This document shows positions 53,491-63,437 of a DNA stretch of 64,000 nucleotides, piece after piece. The first letter of the stretch is position 1; each line of letters starts with the position of its first letter. The notes below the pieces were generated by a model. The model saw only the letters and a program-made list of their open reading frames with translations, searched no databases and was not told the DNA's origin. Origin of the DNA: UBA1858 sp965262455 (GTDB taxonomy: Bacteria; Pseudomonadota; Gammaproteobacteria; UBA4575); the NCBI GenBank assembly GCA_965262455.1, contig CBDHFH010000008.1:930001-994000 (forward strand), in the 5' to 3' direction. The translations under genes and the position numbers were made by a program.

Positions 53491-53961
53491 TTAGTTTGCC
53501 TCACTTTTTATTATTACGCCGGTTTCTGAAAAAGTATCTTGAAGATACATCTGATAAATATCACGCTCTTTATCCATTTTATATTGTTCTATAATTAGGC
53601 TTTTAACTTTTTCCCAGTCATATTTCATGTTTTTATTAGTCTTATCTTTTTCAATTAAATAACTCAAACCGTCAGCGACATGTTCTATTCTCTGTCGTTT
53701 TGCATCGACAAATTGCATACATGAAATACATTCGAATAATTCGTTAATCACACATTGGACTTCCTCTGCAAGTTCCATATCATCTTTTGTATGGTCAGAG
53801 GATAAATTATTTTTTAGATCGTAAAGCTTAGCTAATGCATCTGAAAACTGTATTGAGAGCGTTTCAGCAGGCGTTGCCATGTCTTCCAATACACCATGTA
53901 GCTGCATTTGAAATAAACGGATATAGCTTCGAGTGTGATCTAGATCTTTATTGTCACTCAT
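53491..53961 (-). CDS. CheZ-like chemotaxis-associated helical protein
   Basis: A 156-residue, entirely helical protein of a kind found between STAS and CheD genes in chemotaxis clusters. The segment 'CMQFVDAKRQRIEHVADGL' (about residues 81-99) contains Asp86 and Gln90 in the DxxxQ spacing used by CheZ to hydrolyse CheY-phosphate. True CheZ has 'QDLTGQ' in the same place in a long four-helix bundle; the N- and C-terminal parts here do not resemble CheZ and are shorter. I therefore call it CheZ-like, not CheZ. Two bases before cheD. Confidence 0.6.
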   Translation of the reverse strand: MSDNKDLDHTRSYIRLFQMQLHGVLEDMATPAETLSIQFSDALAKLYDLKNNLSSDHTKDDMELAEEVQCVINELFECISCMQFVDAKRQRIEHVADGLSYLIEKDKTNKNMKYDWEKVKSLIIEQYKMDKERDIYQMYLQDTFSETGVIIKSEAN

Positions 53962-53971
53962 ATAAGCTGTC

Positions 53972-54217
53972 TCACACAGTCGGCAATCCTAGTTCGCTGA
54001 AAGCTTGTTTTACACAATCGGACATGCCTACATGAACAACCTGACTGTCATCAGAACAGAATGAGTAGATGAACTGAATGCCAGAAGTGTCGATTATTTC
54101 TACTGCACTCGAATCTAAATTTATTTTTTGGTGCTCAGACTTAACCTCTAGCGCTTTATTAAGCAATTCATCACAGGTTGATATTGTAATTGTATCTGGT
54201 AGTTTAAATTCATACAT
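53972..54217 (-). CDS. STAS-domain (anti-anti-sigma-like) protein
   Basis: An 81-residue protein covering one STAS domain. The phosphorylatable Ser is likely Ser45 in 'IIDTSGIQFIYSF', and 'KINLDSSAVE' is the typical strand before it. Standalone STAS proteins sit in type F7/F9-like chemotaxis clusters of gammaproteobacteria, between cheW and cheD, and are thought to act as small adaptors. Ten bases from the CheZ-like gene. Confidence 0.83.
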   Translation of the reverse strand: MYEFKLPDTITISTCDELLNKALEVKSEHQKINLDSSAVEIIDTSGIQFIYSFCSDDSQVVHVGMSDCVKQAFSELGLPTV

Positions 54218-54249
54218 TGTATTTCAGCCATCTAGTTTATTATTCTTAT

Positions 54250-54771
54250 TTACTCAACTACTTTTGCTTCGACTGCAGAAGAAAGCTCGTTAAAATCAAC
54301 TAAGTGATCTATCTCAAGCAAGATCACCATTTTTTCATCAACTGAAGCTAATCCTTTTAAAAACTCAGTACTGACTTTAGCGCCAAATTCAGGTGGCTCC
54401 TGAACATTTTTATGCTCGAACCTATACACTTCTGACACGCCATCTACAACAACACCAATGGTTCTCTCTTTCCCTTCATTAACCATGCGCACTACAATTA
54501 CTACTGTTGTTGAATTAAATTCTACACTCTCGAGTAAGAATCTCTTACGCAGATCTATAACCGGTACGATTTCACCGCGCAAATTAATCACGCCTAAAAT
54601 ATATTCTGGTGTATTAGGTATGGTTGTGACTTTTTGAAGGCCTTGAATCCCCTGTACACGCAATATTTCTACACCATATTCTTCACCTGCTAATTTGAAT
54701 GTAAGATATTGATCAGAATCATCTTCAGAATATTGCTCATCAGTTGAGTTCGCTTCTGCTGTGGCTTGCAT
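54250..54771 (-). CDS. cheW: Chemotaxis coupling protein CheW
   Basis: A 173-residue adaptor linking receptors to CheA. It has the CheW marks 'YLTFKLAGEEYGVEILRVQGIQ', 'TTIPNTPEYILGVINLRGEIVPVIDLRKRF' and 'IGVVVDGVSEVYRF'. An N-terminal acidic extension of about 25 residues and a short C-terminal tail are not unusual. It follows cheA by about 40 bases. Confidence 0.95.
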   Translation of the reverse strand: MQATAEANSTDEQYSEDDSDQYLTFKLAGEEYGVEILRVQGIQGLQKVTTIPNTPEYILGVINLRGEIVPVIDLRKRFLLESVEFNSTTVVIVVRMVNEGKERTIGVVVDGVSEVYRFEHKNVQEPPEFGAKVSTEFLKGLASVDEKMVILLEIDHLVDFNELSSAVEAKVVE

Positions 54772-54811
54772 AATATTTACTCCTTAAATTTTTCAAATCT
54801 TAAAATATACT

Positions 54812-57019
54812 TTATGCGGCATGTTTTTCTTTACCAGAGGTTGCTGCCTCATCGGATAAACAACCATGCAATAACCCTGGAATATCCAATATTAATGCTA
54901 CTGTTCCATCACCAAGTATGGTTGCTCCTGATACGCCTTCTACCTGTCGGAAGTTATCTTCTAGATTCTTAATCACTACTTGTTGTTGATCGAGTAACTC
55001 ATCGACAAACAATCCAACCCGACGCCCATCTGCTTCTACCACAACTAATAAACCCTCTTTACGTTCTGTTGCCCTATCTTCTACACCCTGCAGTATTTCT
55101 TTCAACCAGATAATGGGAATATATTCCCCTCTCATTTGGTAAACATCTGCACGACCGGCAATATCGTTGATATCAGTTTCTTTCAGCAACACTGTCTCGA
55201 CTATCGACAACAGTGACATGATATAAGTCTCTTCTCCGACTCTGACTAACTGACCATCAAGTATGGCTAAGGTTAAAGGCAATCGAATAATGAACGAAGT
55301 GCCGACACCCATCTCGGACTGAACCTCAACGCGTCCGCCTAAATCTTTAATATTCCTTCTAACCACATCCATGCCGACACCACGACCAGAAAGATCACTG
55401 ACTTCTTCAACAGTAGAGAATCCAGCATGGAAAATTAAATTATGTATGCGATCATCAGACAGCTGATCATCTGCAGTAATAATCCCTTTTTCTATTGCTT
55501 TACTGACTAACTTTTCTTTGTTTATGCCAGCACCGTCATCAATCACTCGAATGACAATGTTTCCACCCTCTTGAGTGGCACTCAGTGTTAATTTACCCAC
55601 CTCTGGCTTACCATTTTCAACGCGTACATTGGCTTCTTCAATGCCATGGTCAAGCGAATTTCTAACTAAATGAACTAGTGGATCACCGATTTTTTCAAGT
55701 ACTGTTTTGTCGACTTCTGTTTGTTCACCAACAACTTCTAGTTCAACTTTCTTACCTAATTTACGACTGATGTCATGTACCAGTCTTGGGAAGCGATTAA
55801 ATGCAAAGCTGATAGGCAACATACGTATATCCATGACACTTTCTTGCAATTCGCGTGTATATCGCTCTAACTGTGTTAACCCTTCACCCAAATCTTTAAG
55901 TTCATCACTTTTTACTTCGGTACCAAATCGTTTTAACATCGACTGAGTAATGACTAGCTCTCCGACAAGATTTAGCAATGAATCAACTTTCTCAATACTG
56001 ACTCGAATTGAGGTAGATTCTTTAGGTGCTGACTTGACGGCTTTATCTGTTTGGCCAGTTTGTTTACTAGTTGATTTTTTCCCTGCATCAGCTGCGTTTG
56101 CTTTAGCTGCTTTTTTAACATTAGTATCTTCAGCAGCTTTTTTCTCAGGCGTCTGCGTAGCAGCTTTGGGTTCAACTGCTTGTTCTGGTGCAGTGACCTC
56201 AGATGTAGTTACTTCAGGTGTTTTAAGATCTTCAGCGGACACCCATTCTAATTCTTCATCAACAGATAATTCACAGTCCTCTAACACCCAGTCAAATACT
56301 TCATATATCTGTTGTTCTGTGACTTGACCCACTAATGTTAATTTCCAGCTGATATAGCAGTTGTCCGGGATTAAAGAATCAATATCCGGAATTTCATTAG
56401 AATTTGCACTAACAGTGAGATGGCCGAGTTTTTTAAGTTCTTTGAATATGCGAAGAGGGTCATTGCCTTTTTGCAACATATGCAAGTGTGGGGCAAATTC
56501 AATTGCCCAGCGTGACTCATCTGCTTGAGTGTCAGCTGCACCAGGCACATCGGTGACATCAAGTAATTCAATCTCATTTGATTCAGAAGTAAGCATGCTT
56601 TCTTGAACACTCTCAGCTGATCCACTATCTGATTCCAGCATGGCGGTGATTTCTTTTTCAAGCTGTTCGTTTTGTGATGTATCCACTTGGCCGTTGGCTT
56701 GAATCTCATCCATCATGGCACGTAAACGATCAACACTACGCAGTAATAATTGCACAGCATCTGGAGTAACATCGCGATCACCAGAACGCATTTCATCAAG
56801 CAAGGTCTCGACGCCATGAGTGAATTCAGATACGTCCATAAAGCCAAATGTACCCGCACCACCTTTGATAGAGTGAGCTGCACGGAAAATATCATTCATG
56901 ATTTCAGCATCTGCTTCACCAGCCTCTAGACCTAGTAAGCCGGTTTCCATAGTATCCAATCCCTCTAGACTTTCCTCCAGAAAGATTTCAGTAATTTCAT
57001 CTAATTCAAACTCTGACAC
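54812..57019 (-). CDS. cheA: Chemotaxis histidine kinase CheA
   Basis: A 735-residue kinase with all domains. P1 (Hpt) has the phospho-acceptor His49 in 'FRAAHSIKGGAGTFGF'. A P2-like segment is at about 165-265, then an Ala/Lys/Thr-rich linker (about 270-330). P3 dimerisation follows, then P4 ATPase with 'HLVRNSLDHGIE' (N box), 'DDGAGINKEKL' (G1) and 'GRGVGMDVV' (G2), and P5 (CheW-like) at about 600-720. Phosphorylates CheY and CheB. The gene lies between cheY and cheW. Confidence 0.96.
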   Translation of the reverse strand: MSEFELDEITEIFLEESLEGLDTMETGLLGLEAGEADAEIMNDIFRAAHSIKGGAGTFGFMDVSEFTHGVETLLDEMRSGDRDVTPDAVQLLLRSVDRLRAMMDEIQANGQVDTSQNEQLEKEITAMLESDSGSAESVQESMLTSESNEIELLDVTDVPGAADTQADESRWAIEFAPHLHMLQKGNDPLRIFKELKKLGHLTVSANSNEIPDIDSLIPDNCYISWKLTLVGQVTEQQIYEVFDWVLEDCELSVDEELEWVSAEDLKTPEVTTSEVTAPEQAVEPKAATQTPEKKAAEDTNVKKAAKANAADAGKKSTSKQTGQTDKAVKSAPKESTSIRVSIEKVDSLLNLVGELVITQSMLKRFGTEVKSDELKDLGEGLTQLERYTRELQESVMDIRMLPISFAFNRFPRLVHDISRKLGKKVELEVVGEQTEVDKTVLEKIGDPLVHLVRNSLDHGIEEANVRVENGKPEVGKLTLSATQEGGNIVIRVIDDGAGINKEKLVSKAIEKGIITADDQLSDDRIHNLIFHAGFSTVEEVSDLSGRGVGMDVVRRNIKDLGGRVEVQSEMGVGTSFIIRLPLTLAILDGQLVRVGEETYIMSLLSIVETVLLKETDINDIAGRADVYQMRGEYIPIIWLKEILQGVEDRATERKEGLLVVVEADGRRVGLFVDELLDQQQVVIKNLEDNFRQVEGVSGATILGDGTVALILDIPGLLHGCLSDEAATSGKEKHAA

Positions 57020-57040
57020 GTATAGATTCTCCGTTTATTA

Positions 57041-57400
57041 TTAAAGTACTTTATCTAATGTCGCTAATAGCTGGTTTGGCTCAAATGGTTTTACTATCCA
57101 CCCTGTGGCACCTGCTTTCTTACCTTTTTGTTTCATATCCGGACTCGATTCTGTTGTCAGAAACAATATAGGCAAATAACGGTAGCTATCTAAAGTACGT
57201 AGTTTCTCTACTAGTCCGATCCCGTCTAGTTTTGGCATATATAAATCAGTTATAACTAAATCTACATTTTCTTTTTGCGCCAATTCATATGCGTCTTCCC
57301 CATCTTCAGCGGATATCACATCATGTCCTTTAGACATTAAAGTCACTGAGACCATTTTTCTAATAGAGGGTGAGTCATCAACTGCCATTATTCTTGCCAT
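57041..57400 (-). CDS. cheY: Chemotaxis response regulator CheY
   Basis: A 119-residue single receiver domain. 'MARIMAVDDSPSIRKMV' supplies acidic Asp8/Asp9, Asp52 in 'LVITDLYMPKLDG' accepts phosphate, and 'LFLTTESSPD' and 'VKPFEP' hold the Thr and Lys. When phosphorylated by CheA it should bind the flagellar switch. Located between the MCP gene and cheA, 50 bases after the MCP stop. Confidence 0.93.
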   Translation of the reverse strand: MARIMAVDDSPSIRKMVSVTLMSKGHDVISAEDGEDAYELAQKENVDLVITDLYMPKLDGIGLVEKLRTLDSYRYLPILFLTTESSPDMKQKGKKAGATGWIVKPFEPNQLLATLDKVL

Positions 57401-57449
57401 ATCAAACCTCTTTATAACTACTCATTTTTAAATGATTAAAGAAATATAA

Positions 57450-60196
57450 TTAAAATTCTTCCCAGTCGTCTTCACCTACTTCATCACCAACCACTTTAGA
57501 CACTGGAAATTGTTCGAATTCTGTTGAAGATGAGGTCTCACCAGCTCCATTAGACCATGGACGGTCACTAGAACGTCGCTCGACAAATGAATTACTTGCT
57601 TGGTCATCACTGTCTGACACAACAAAAAATTCTACTAACTGATTAAGCTCGTTACTTTGCTCATTCATCGATTCCGCAGATGCCGATATTTCTTCGACTA
57701 GGGCTGCGTTTTGTTGCGTAGTGCCATCCATTTCTAATATTAAACGATTGGCTTGTTCAATACCCTGTGATTGTTCTTGGCTGGCAACAGTAATATCAGC
57801 AATGATGTCATCAACTTCTTTAATACTGTTAGTGATCTCATTGAGTGTCTCACCAGATTGATTGACCAGCTTGGCACCTTCTTTAACTTTTACGACACTA
57901 TCTTCAATAAGATCTTTAATCTCTTTTGCTGCTGTGGCACTGCGGCCTGCTAAATTTCTAACTTCATTTGCAACAACGGCAAACCCTCGTCCTTGATCTC
58001 CTGCACGCGCTGCTTCAACTGCTGCGTTTAATGCAAGCAAGTTTGTTTGGAATGCTATTTCATCGATGACGCTGATAATATCTGCGATTTTATTGCTCGC
58101 ATCGTTAATCTTATCCATGGCTGCCACCGCACGGCTAACAACCTCACCGCCTGTCTCCGCCTGGACACGCGAATTATTGGCCAATTGTTTTGCTTGTTTG
58201 GCATTCTCTGCATTATTTTGTACGGTACTTGTCATCTCAGTCATGCTTGCAGATGTTTCTTCTAAGCTACTCGCTTGATTTTCTGTGCGCGTACTCAGGT
58301 TAATATTGCCCTGTGAAATTTCACTCGCGGCTGAATTGACCAGACTGCTTGATTCTTTAATCTTACTTACTATATCGGTTAATTTATCGATCGTTTCATT
58401 GGCATCCGTTTTTAATTTATCAAACGCACCTTGATACTCAGAATCGATTTTCTTTGTGAGATCACCTTGCGACAAAGCGCTTAAAACACGTATCGTATCG
58501 TTTATCACGCGCTCAGATACATCTACCAAGTCATTAATTCCTTCGCTTAAAAACAGATAGAAACCGTCTTTACCTTGCATATCAATACGATTTGTCAAAT
58601 CACCCTTAAGTGCTTGCTTAACAAGATCTTCGACTTCATTTTCAATCTCCAACTCAAGCGTTCTATCTTGCCATTCAACGACCATACCGATTTGATTATT
58701 ATCATCATCTCTAACAGGCCCAGAAGTCACTTGAAATGTATGACCACCCACCTTGATAGCTGTAGCAGTCACCGCATTCGCTTCTTTTAAGACAGGCTCA
58801 CCACCGCTTATGCACATGAATTGTGAAATATTTTGTCCAATGATTTTATTCGATGAAAAGCCTTTTATATCGCGTGCAATATTACTTTCGGCTGCTGAAA
58901 ACATCTGCTGACCTGCTTCATTTAAATAGACAATACTATTTTCAGAATTAACCACCATAACACTTGATGTCACACGATCTAATGCTTGTTTAATACGACC
59001 ATTTTCTCTAGCAATACGCCGATCATTTTCTATTGATTCTTTAAGACCAGCCTGCATTGATGCTAAGCCTGAAAAGATATTTGAAACCTCTGTATTGCCA
59101 GTAACATCAATATCATTATCATATTGACCATTTTGAATATTTTTGAACAAACTGGTTATTTTACTAAAACTATTGGATAGATCAGAGATAACAAAATAAC
59201 TAAGTAATACAGCTATAATAAATAAGCTTGCAGCAATCGCGGATACAATATACAAGCCCTTCTGAGCTGTGCTAATACTTTCATTGATATTGCTTCTTAT
59301 CATAGCTAGAGCATCACTATAAAAAGAAAACCCCATATCTATCGTTTGCGTACCTTGATCGAAGTACTCTTGCCATTAGCTGTCATCAGTACCATGACAT
59401 CAGACATTAAAACATCTAGCTTATTAAGATAATTACCTGATAAGACTTCGAATTTTTCCAGTTTCTCACTAAATAGCTCTTTAACTTTCTGATCTTCTAA
59501 AAATACACCTCGCAGTGTTTCATTAAATCCATCAACCGCATTCGTGACATTCATTTGATAGGCGAGAACGGTAGAATTTTCACCATCTTCTAAATATTGT
59601 CGAGTTGCAATTGCGCTGGTCAATCCTCTTAACTTACCTAACTCTTCTAGCACTTTAGGAATGTCAACCGTGGTCAAATAAACTAGATATGCAGTTGTTT
59701 GATTTAAATCATTTTTTAAGCCTGACTCGTTAGCGACTTGATTTAAGTATTTTTGTACTTGCTTGACCAAGTTTGAGTGTCTTTCAAAATTTTCTCTCTT
59801 GCGAATCTTTAAATTATCTTTTTTTAATGAACTCCAATCTTGCTGGATCAGATTTAAGGTTGCTTCGGTGTTAAATAAATGCCCCCATTGTTCTTGATAG
59901 TCAGATACTGCAATCATGACCGTATCAATGTTTGATGCAATTTGTTCGATTTTACTTTTAAGATTTTCATTACCACTGAAGTATGAAGAGGTGACACCAC
60001 GATGTTGTGCAATGAGCTGCAATAAAGGTCTTATTTTTTCCTGATACTCAAGGCCGGTGAGTTCTAATTTTTTATTTTCAACTGACGTTATCTGCTCATC
60101 AAAATATAGATAACTTAGGTATAATATTGGTAACGTTAAAGCAACTACGATAGCAAGTAATTTCGTTTTTATTGTTATCGCTGAAAGAAAATTCAT
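57450..60196 (-). pseudogene. Methyl-accepting chemotaxis protein with a one-base frameshift
   Basis: Two frames make one receptor of about 914 residues. The first (60196 to about 59370) has TM1 (about 12-30) and a 270-residue periplasmic sensor. The second frame continues 'EYFDQGTQTIDMGFSFYSDAL' into TM2, HAMP, a PAS-like region ('VNSENSIVYLNEAG') and the signalling tip ('EIAFQTNLLALNAAVEAARAG'). The break is one missing base near 59369-59373. The C-terminus ends DWEEF, an xWxxF tether for CheR/CheB. The second frame alone, from 59336, would begin mid-sensor. First gene of the cluster. Confidence 0.85.
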
Positions 60197-60485
60197 ATCC
60201 TTATCCCTTTTCTTTTATTAAGTCCATTGCGCTCCATAAAGCTATTTAACTCTATATTGCGATGCGTATTCTCACTCTGTGTCTACATCGGCAAAATAAG
60301 TATTTTATTTAGCAAGTAAGGATTAACTTTTCTTGTTTTATATATAACGAAAAAATATTGTCACTCATCCGCTTTAATCGACCGTTCGTATCAAATTTAT
60401 TCTCTATTATGTTTAAGATTTTTCACCAGCCGGTCGATAGCATCCACAGCAAATATAAAATCTGAAATAAATAAAGGGTGGAATT

Positions 60486-60851
60486 ATGAAAATACTTATA
60501 GTTGATGATAGTCGGGCGATGCGATTAATCGTTAAGCGAATACTGCGTCAAACTGACATTGGAGATCATTCAACAATTGAGGCTGAAAATGGTCAGGAAG
60601 GTTTAAAGCAAGTTGAATCAGAAAATCCTGACTTGGTTATATCTGATTGGAATATGCCAGAAATGAATGGCATCGAATTTTTAGCTGCCGTAAGAGAAAG
60701 TGGCAATAACGTAAAGTTTGGTTTTGTTACTACCGAAGCATCTGAAAAAATGCGAGATCTAGCGACTACGACTGGAGCAAATTTTTTAATTGCTAAGCCA
60801 TTTACTCCAGAGTCGTTTGAAAGTTCTATTAAACCTGCGCTCAATATGTAA
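60486..60851 (+). CDS. CheY-like response regulator
   Basis: A 121-residue single receiver domain divergent from the MCP gene. 'MKILIVDDSRAMRLIVKRIL' gives Asp7/Asp8, Asp54 in 'LVISDWNMPEMNG' accepts phosphate, Thr in 'GFVTTEAS' and Lys in 'IAKPFTPE' complete the site. It differs from the CheY at 57 kb and may be a second CheY or a phosphate sink. The CheX-like gene follows 20 bases later. Confidence 0.92.
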   Translation: MKILIVDDSRAMRLIVKRILRQTDIGDHSTIEAENGQEGLKQVESENPDLVISDWNMPEMNGIEFLAAVRESGNNVKFGFVTTEASEKMRDLATTTGANFLIAKPFTPESFESSIKPALNM

Positions 60852-60871
60852 TTTAACGAAGGAGATTAATT

Positions 60872-61336
60872 ATGGCAATTGAATCAAGAATGATTAAAAA
60901 GACGTTGGACCCCTTGTTCGGTAAAGACATTGGCTTAAAAGATTCTGAGCCGCTGGATACGTGCGAAAAGGTTGTTGTCGGAAGTTATGTTGACGGTGAG
61001 GGCAATACGGTAGGCACGGTCATAATGGATTACTCATGTGCATGTTATACAGCAGCTGCATTATCCATGATGCCATCTGATATTGCAGAAGAATGTATTA
61101 AGAGTGGTGACATTGAAGATAGTTTACGCGATAATTTATACGAAGTGCTAAACATTGGCGTTTCATTTTTCTCGGATGGAACTACGCCAGATATGCGCAT
61201 TAAAGAAATGCTGGTAAGCCCAAACGAACTTCCTGGCGACGTCGAAAATGTCGTTAAGAATGCCTATACTGATCTGCATGTTGAATTGGACATTCCAGGT
61301 TATGGATCAGGTTCAAGTTCATTATACTTAGTTTAA
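60872..61336 (+). CDS. CheX-like protein (putative CheY phosphatase)
   Basis: A 154-residue protein of the CheX/CheC-like fold. 'RDNLYEVLNIGVSFFSD' (about residues 87-103) contains the ExxN pair (Glu91, Asn94) that hydrolyses phospho-Asp in CheC, CheX and FliY. The beta-strand 'GNTVGTVIMDYSCACYTAAALSMMP' matches the region before it. Only one ExxN is present, as in CheX. An AAGGAG ribosome site precedes the ATG. It is paired with the response regulator upstream, its probable substrate. Confidence 0.7.
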   Translation: MAIESRMIKKTLDPLFGKDIGLKDSEPLDTCEKVVVGSYVDGEGNTVGTVIMDYSCACYTAAALSMMPSDIAEECIKSGDIEDSLRDNLYEVLNIGVSFFSDGTTPDMRIKEMLVSPNELPGDVENVVKNAYTDLHVELDIPGYGSGSSSLYLV

Positions 61337-61357
61337 TTAGGTAGAATTTTTATTACT

Positions 61358-62764
61358 CTAGCATCGCGCTGACATCCTATTCCAGGCATTCAGCGCGGCT
61401 ATCTTATACGCTTCTGCAGTGGTAGGGTAATTAAAGGTTGTCTCAATAAAGTAATCGATCCCTTCCTCGAGTGTGAATATAGCTTGGCCTATATGTATTA
61501 ATTCCGTCGCACCCTCACCTATTATATGCACACCAAGTAGCTTGCCATCATCAATAGCAAATATCATTTTCAACATGCCATCAACACGTCCACTGATTAA
61601 GCCACGTGAAGTTTCTGCAAACCTGGCTACGCCAACTTCATAACTAATTCCATCCGCTTTAACTTCCTGCTCAGTTTTTCCAACCATACTGACTTCTGGC
61701 ACTGAATAAATACCATAAGGGAAATTTTTTGGTTTATTATCGACTCTTTCATTAAACGCATGGCACGCGGCATGACGTCCCTGTTCCATGGAGGTTGCAG
61801 CCAATGCCGGGAAGCCAACAATATCACCCGCCGCGTATATATGGGGTATAGATGTTTGATAATCTTCGTTGACTGCTATGCGCCCACGTTTATCAACGTT
61901 TAAGCTAATATTATCTAAATCCAATCCATCCACTGTACCAGTCCGGCCAGATGCATACAGCACCATTTCCGTTACCACTGTTCTACCACTTGCAAGTCTG
62001 GTGGTGACATGACCATCTTCTTCCACTGTCATACTCTCGACACTATCACCCAAACAGAATGTTGCACCAGTACTGCGCATTTCATGTTCCAACTCATCAA
62101 CAATTTCTTTATCAATGAATTGCAGAAACTTATCTTTAACATCAATGACAGTGATTTGAGCATCTAGCGCAGCAAATATAGTGGCATACTCGATGCCAAT
62201 TACACCGGCACCAATCACAGCTAAACTTCGTGGGATATAATCAATATTAAGAATTTCATCGCTGTCAACTACATTTGTACCATCAAAAGGTATGTTGTCA
62301 GGGCGATATGGGTGGGTGCCTGTGGCAATTAAAATAAAATCTGCAGTATAGTGCGATGATTCACCGGCATGCATGACTTTAACCGTATGCTGATCGATAA
62401 ATGATGCACTGCCTTTAATAACATTCGCACCATTGCGGTAAAACTGGTTTTCCATCACCTCCACTTCGTACTGACGCGTCATATCAACGCGTTTAAATAA
62501 ATCTTCTGCACAAAGATCTTCCTTTAAACGAAAAGAATTGCCATAGAATGTGCGCTGGCGAAAACCGCTCAAATATAGTGCAGTTTCACGCAAGGTTTTG
62601 CTCGGGATAGTGCCAGTATGAACAGATACACCACCCACTTGTTCGGCACGTTCTATAATTGCAGCTTGTTTGCCAAGTTTTGCTGCCTGTACGACAGCAC
62701 GTTTACCCGCTGGGCCACTGCCTATTACGAGTATGTCATAGTGTTGTGTTACATCCATGCGCAT
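61358..62764 (-). CDS. sthA: Soluble pyridine nucleotide transhydrogenase
   Basis: A 468-residue flavoprotein of the disulfide-reductase fold. 'YDILVIGSGPAGKRAVVQAAKLG' binds FAD, 'VIGAGVIGIEYATIFAALDAQITVID' binds NAD(P), and 'HIYAAGDIVGFPALAATSMEQGR' is the second FAD site. 'TGTIPSKTLRE' replaces the redox CxxxxC, so the enzyme lacks the active disulfide, as in SthA. It transfers hydride between NADPH and NAD+. Full length with no neighbours in the operon. Confidence 0.95.
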   Translation of the reverse strand: MRMDVTQHYDILVIGSGPAGKRAVVQAAKLGKQAAIIERAEQVGGVSVHTGTIPSKTLRETALYLSGFRQRTFYGNSFRLKEDLCAEDLFKRVDMTRQYEVEVMENQFYRNGANVIKGSASFIDQHTVKVMHAGESSHYTADFILIATGTHPYRPDNIPFDGTNVVDSDEILNIDYIPRSLAVIGAGVIGIEYATIFAALDAQITVIDVKDKFLQFIDKEIVDELEHEMRSTGATFCLGDSVESMTVEEDGHVTTRLASGRTVVTEMVLYASGRTGTVDGLDLDNISLNVDKRGRIAVNEDYQTSIPHIYAAGDIVGFPALAATSMEQGRHAACHAFNERVDNKPKNFPYGIYSVPEVSMVGKTEQEVKADGISYEVGVARFAETSRGLISGRVDGMLKMIFAIDDGKLLGVHIIGEGATELIHIGQAIFTLEEGIDYFIETTFNYPTTAEAYKIAALNAWNRMSARC

Positions 62765-63073
62765 GACTGATCATTAGAATTATTAGAAGTTTATCATAGC
62801 CAACTAAATTACTGTGTCCATTTCTTACTGTGATGATTTTGTGATCATGCAAATAATGGCACATATAGCAATATGTGCTAAGACATCCACTTAGTTAGAT
62901 ACAGAAATACTATCGGAAATGAATAAAAATATTTTACGCCAACAACGACTGTGGCTAGTACCACTTATCTATGAATGAGAGAGAGTATTAATTGATAAGT
63001 CAGAAATGAGAATAATATCCAACTGATAATAAATATATTTAGTACTAAATTAACGCATATATACTACAGAATT
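62765..63073. other. Intergenic region without recognised features
   Basis: 309 bases between sthA and the coiled-coil gene. AT-rich, with no reading frame, terminator stem or RNA motif that I can support. Confidence 0.5.
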
Positions 63074-63361
63074 TCAGTCGAGCTTTTCTGCAAGCTGTTC
63101 AATTTTTTGAGCGACGCTATCGAGCAATGCCATCGGTCCTGCTTTCTCAATTGTTTTTTCATGCCAGTTATGTTTTGAAATATCATCTATATAATCATTA
63201 TTTTCATTTAACTTGGCACACAGCGTCTTTATTTCGTCAAGCTCAAATTTAGCATGCTCATCGACACACTTATCTTCTGTCTTTTTAATCATTTCATCAA
63301 TATGCTTAAGACGTGATTCATATTCTGCTATTTTTTGTTCTACCAACTGATCTATATTCAT
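63074..63361 (-). CDS. Small coiled-coil protein
   Basis: A 95-residue acidic helical protein from 'MNIDQLVEQKIAEYESRLKHIDEM' to 'DSVAQKIEQLAEKLD'. Heptad-like hydrophobic spacing suggests a coiled coil. The ATG at 63361 is chosen because an AGGAG ribosome site lies 9 bases upstream; a longer frame from 63433 lacks support. No family recognised. Confidence 0.65.
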   Translation of the reverse strand: MNIDQLVEQKIAEYESRLKHIDEMIKKTEDKCVDEHAKFELDEIKTLCAKLNENNDYIDDISKHNWHEKTIEKAGPMALLDSVAQKIEQLAEKLD

Positions 63362-63437
63362 TTCGAACTCCTGACCTATAGTACTTGCATGAATTCTACT
63401 AAAACTAGCAGTCATATGAATGATACGTATCAATACT

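Noticed and set aside
55950..56327. 125-residue plus-strand ORF opposite cheA
   Set aside because: It is the complement of the cheA linker, with repetitive Ser/Ala/Val composition and no ribosome site or homology.
59339..60196. Separate standalone sensor protein
   Set aside because: Its end joins seamlessly to the following frame after one base is restored, so it is the receptor's N-terminal half.
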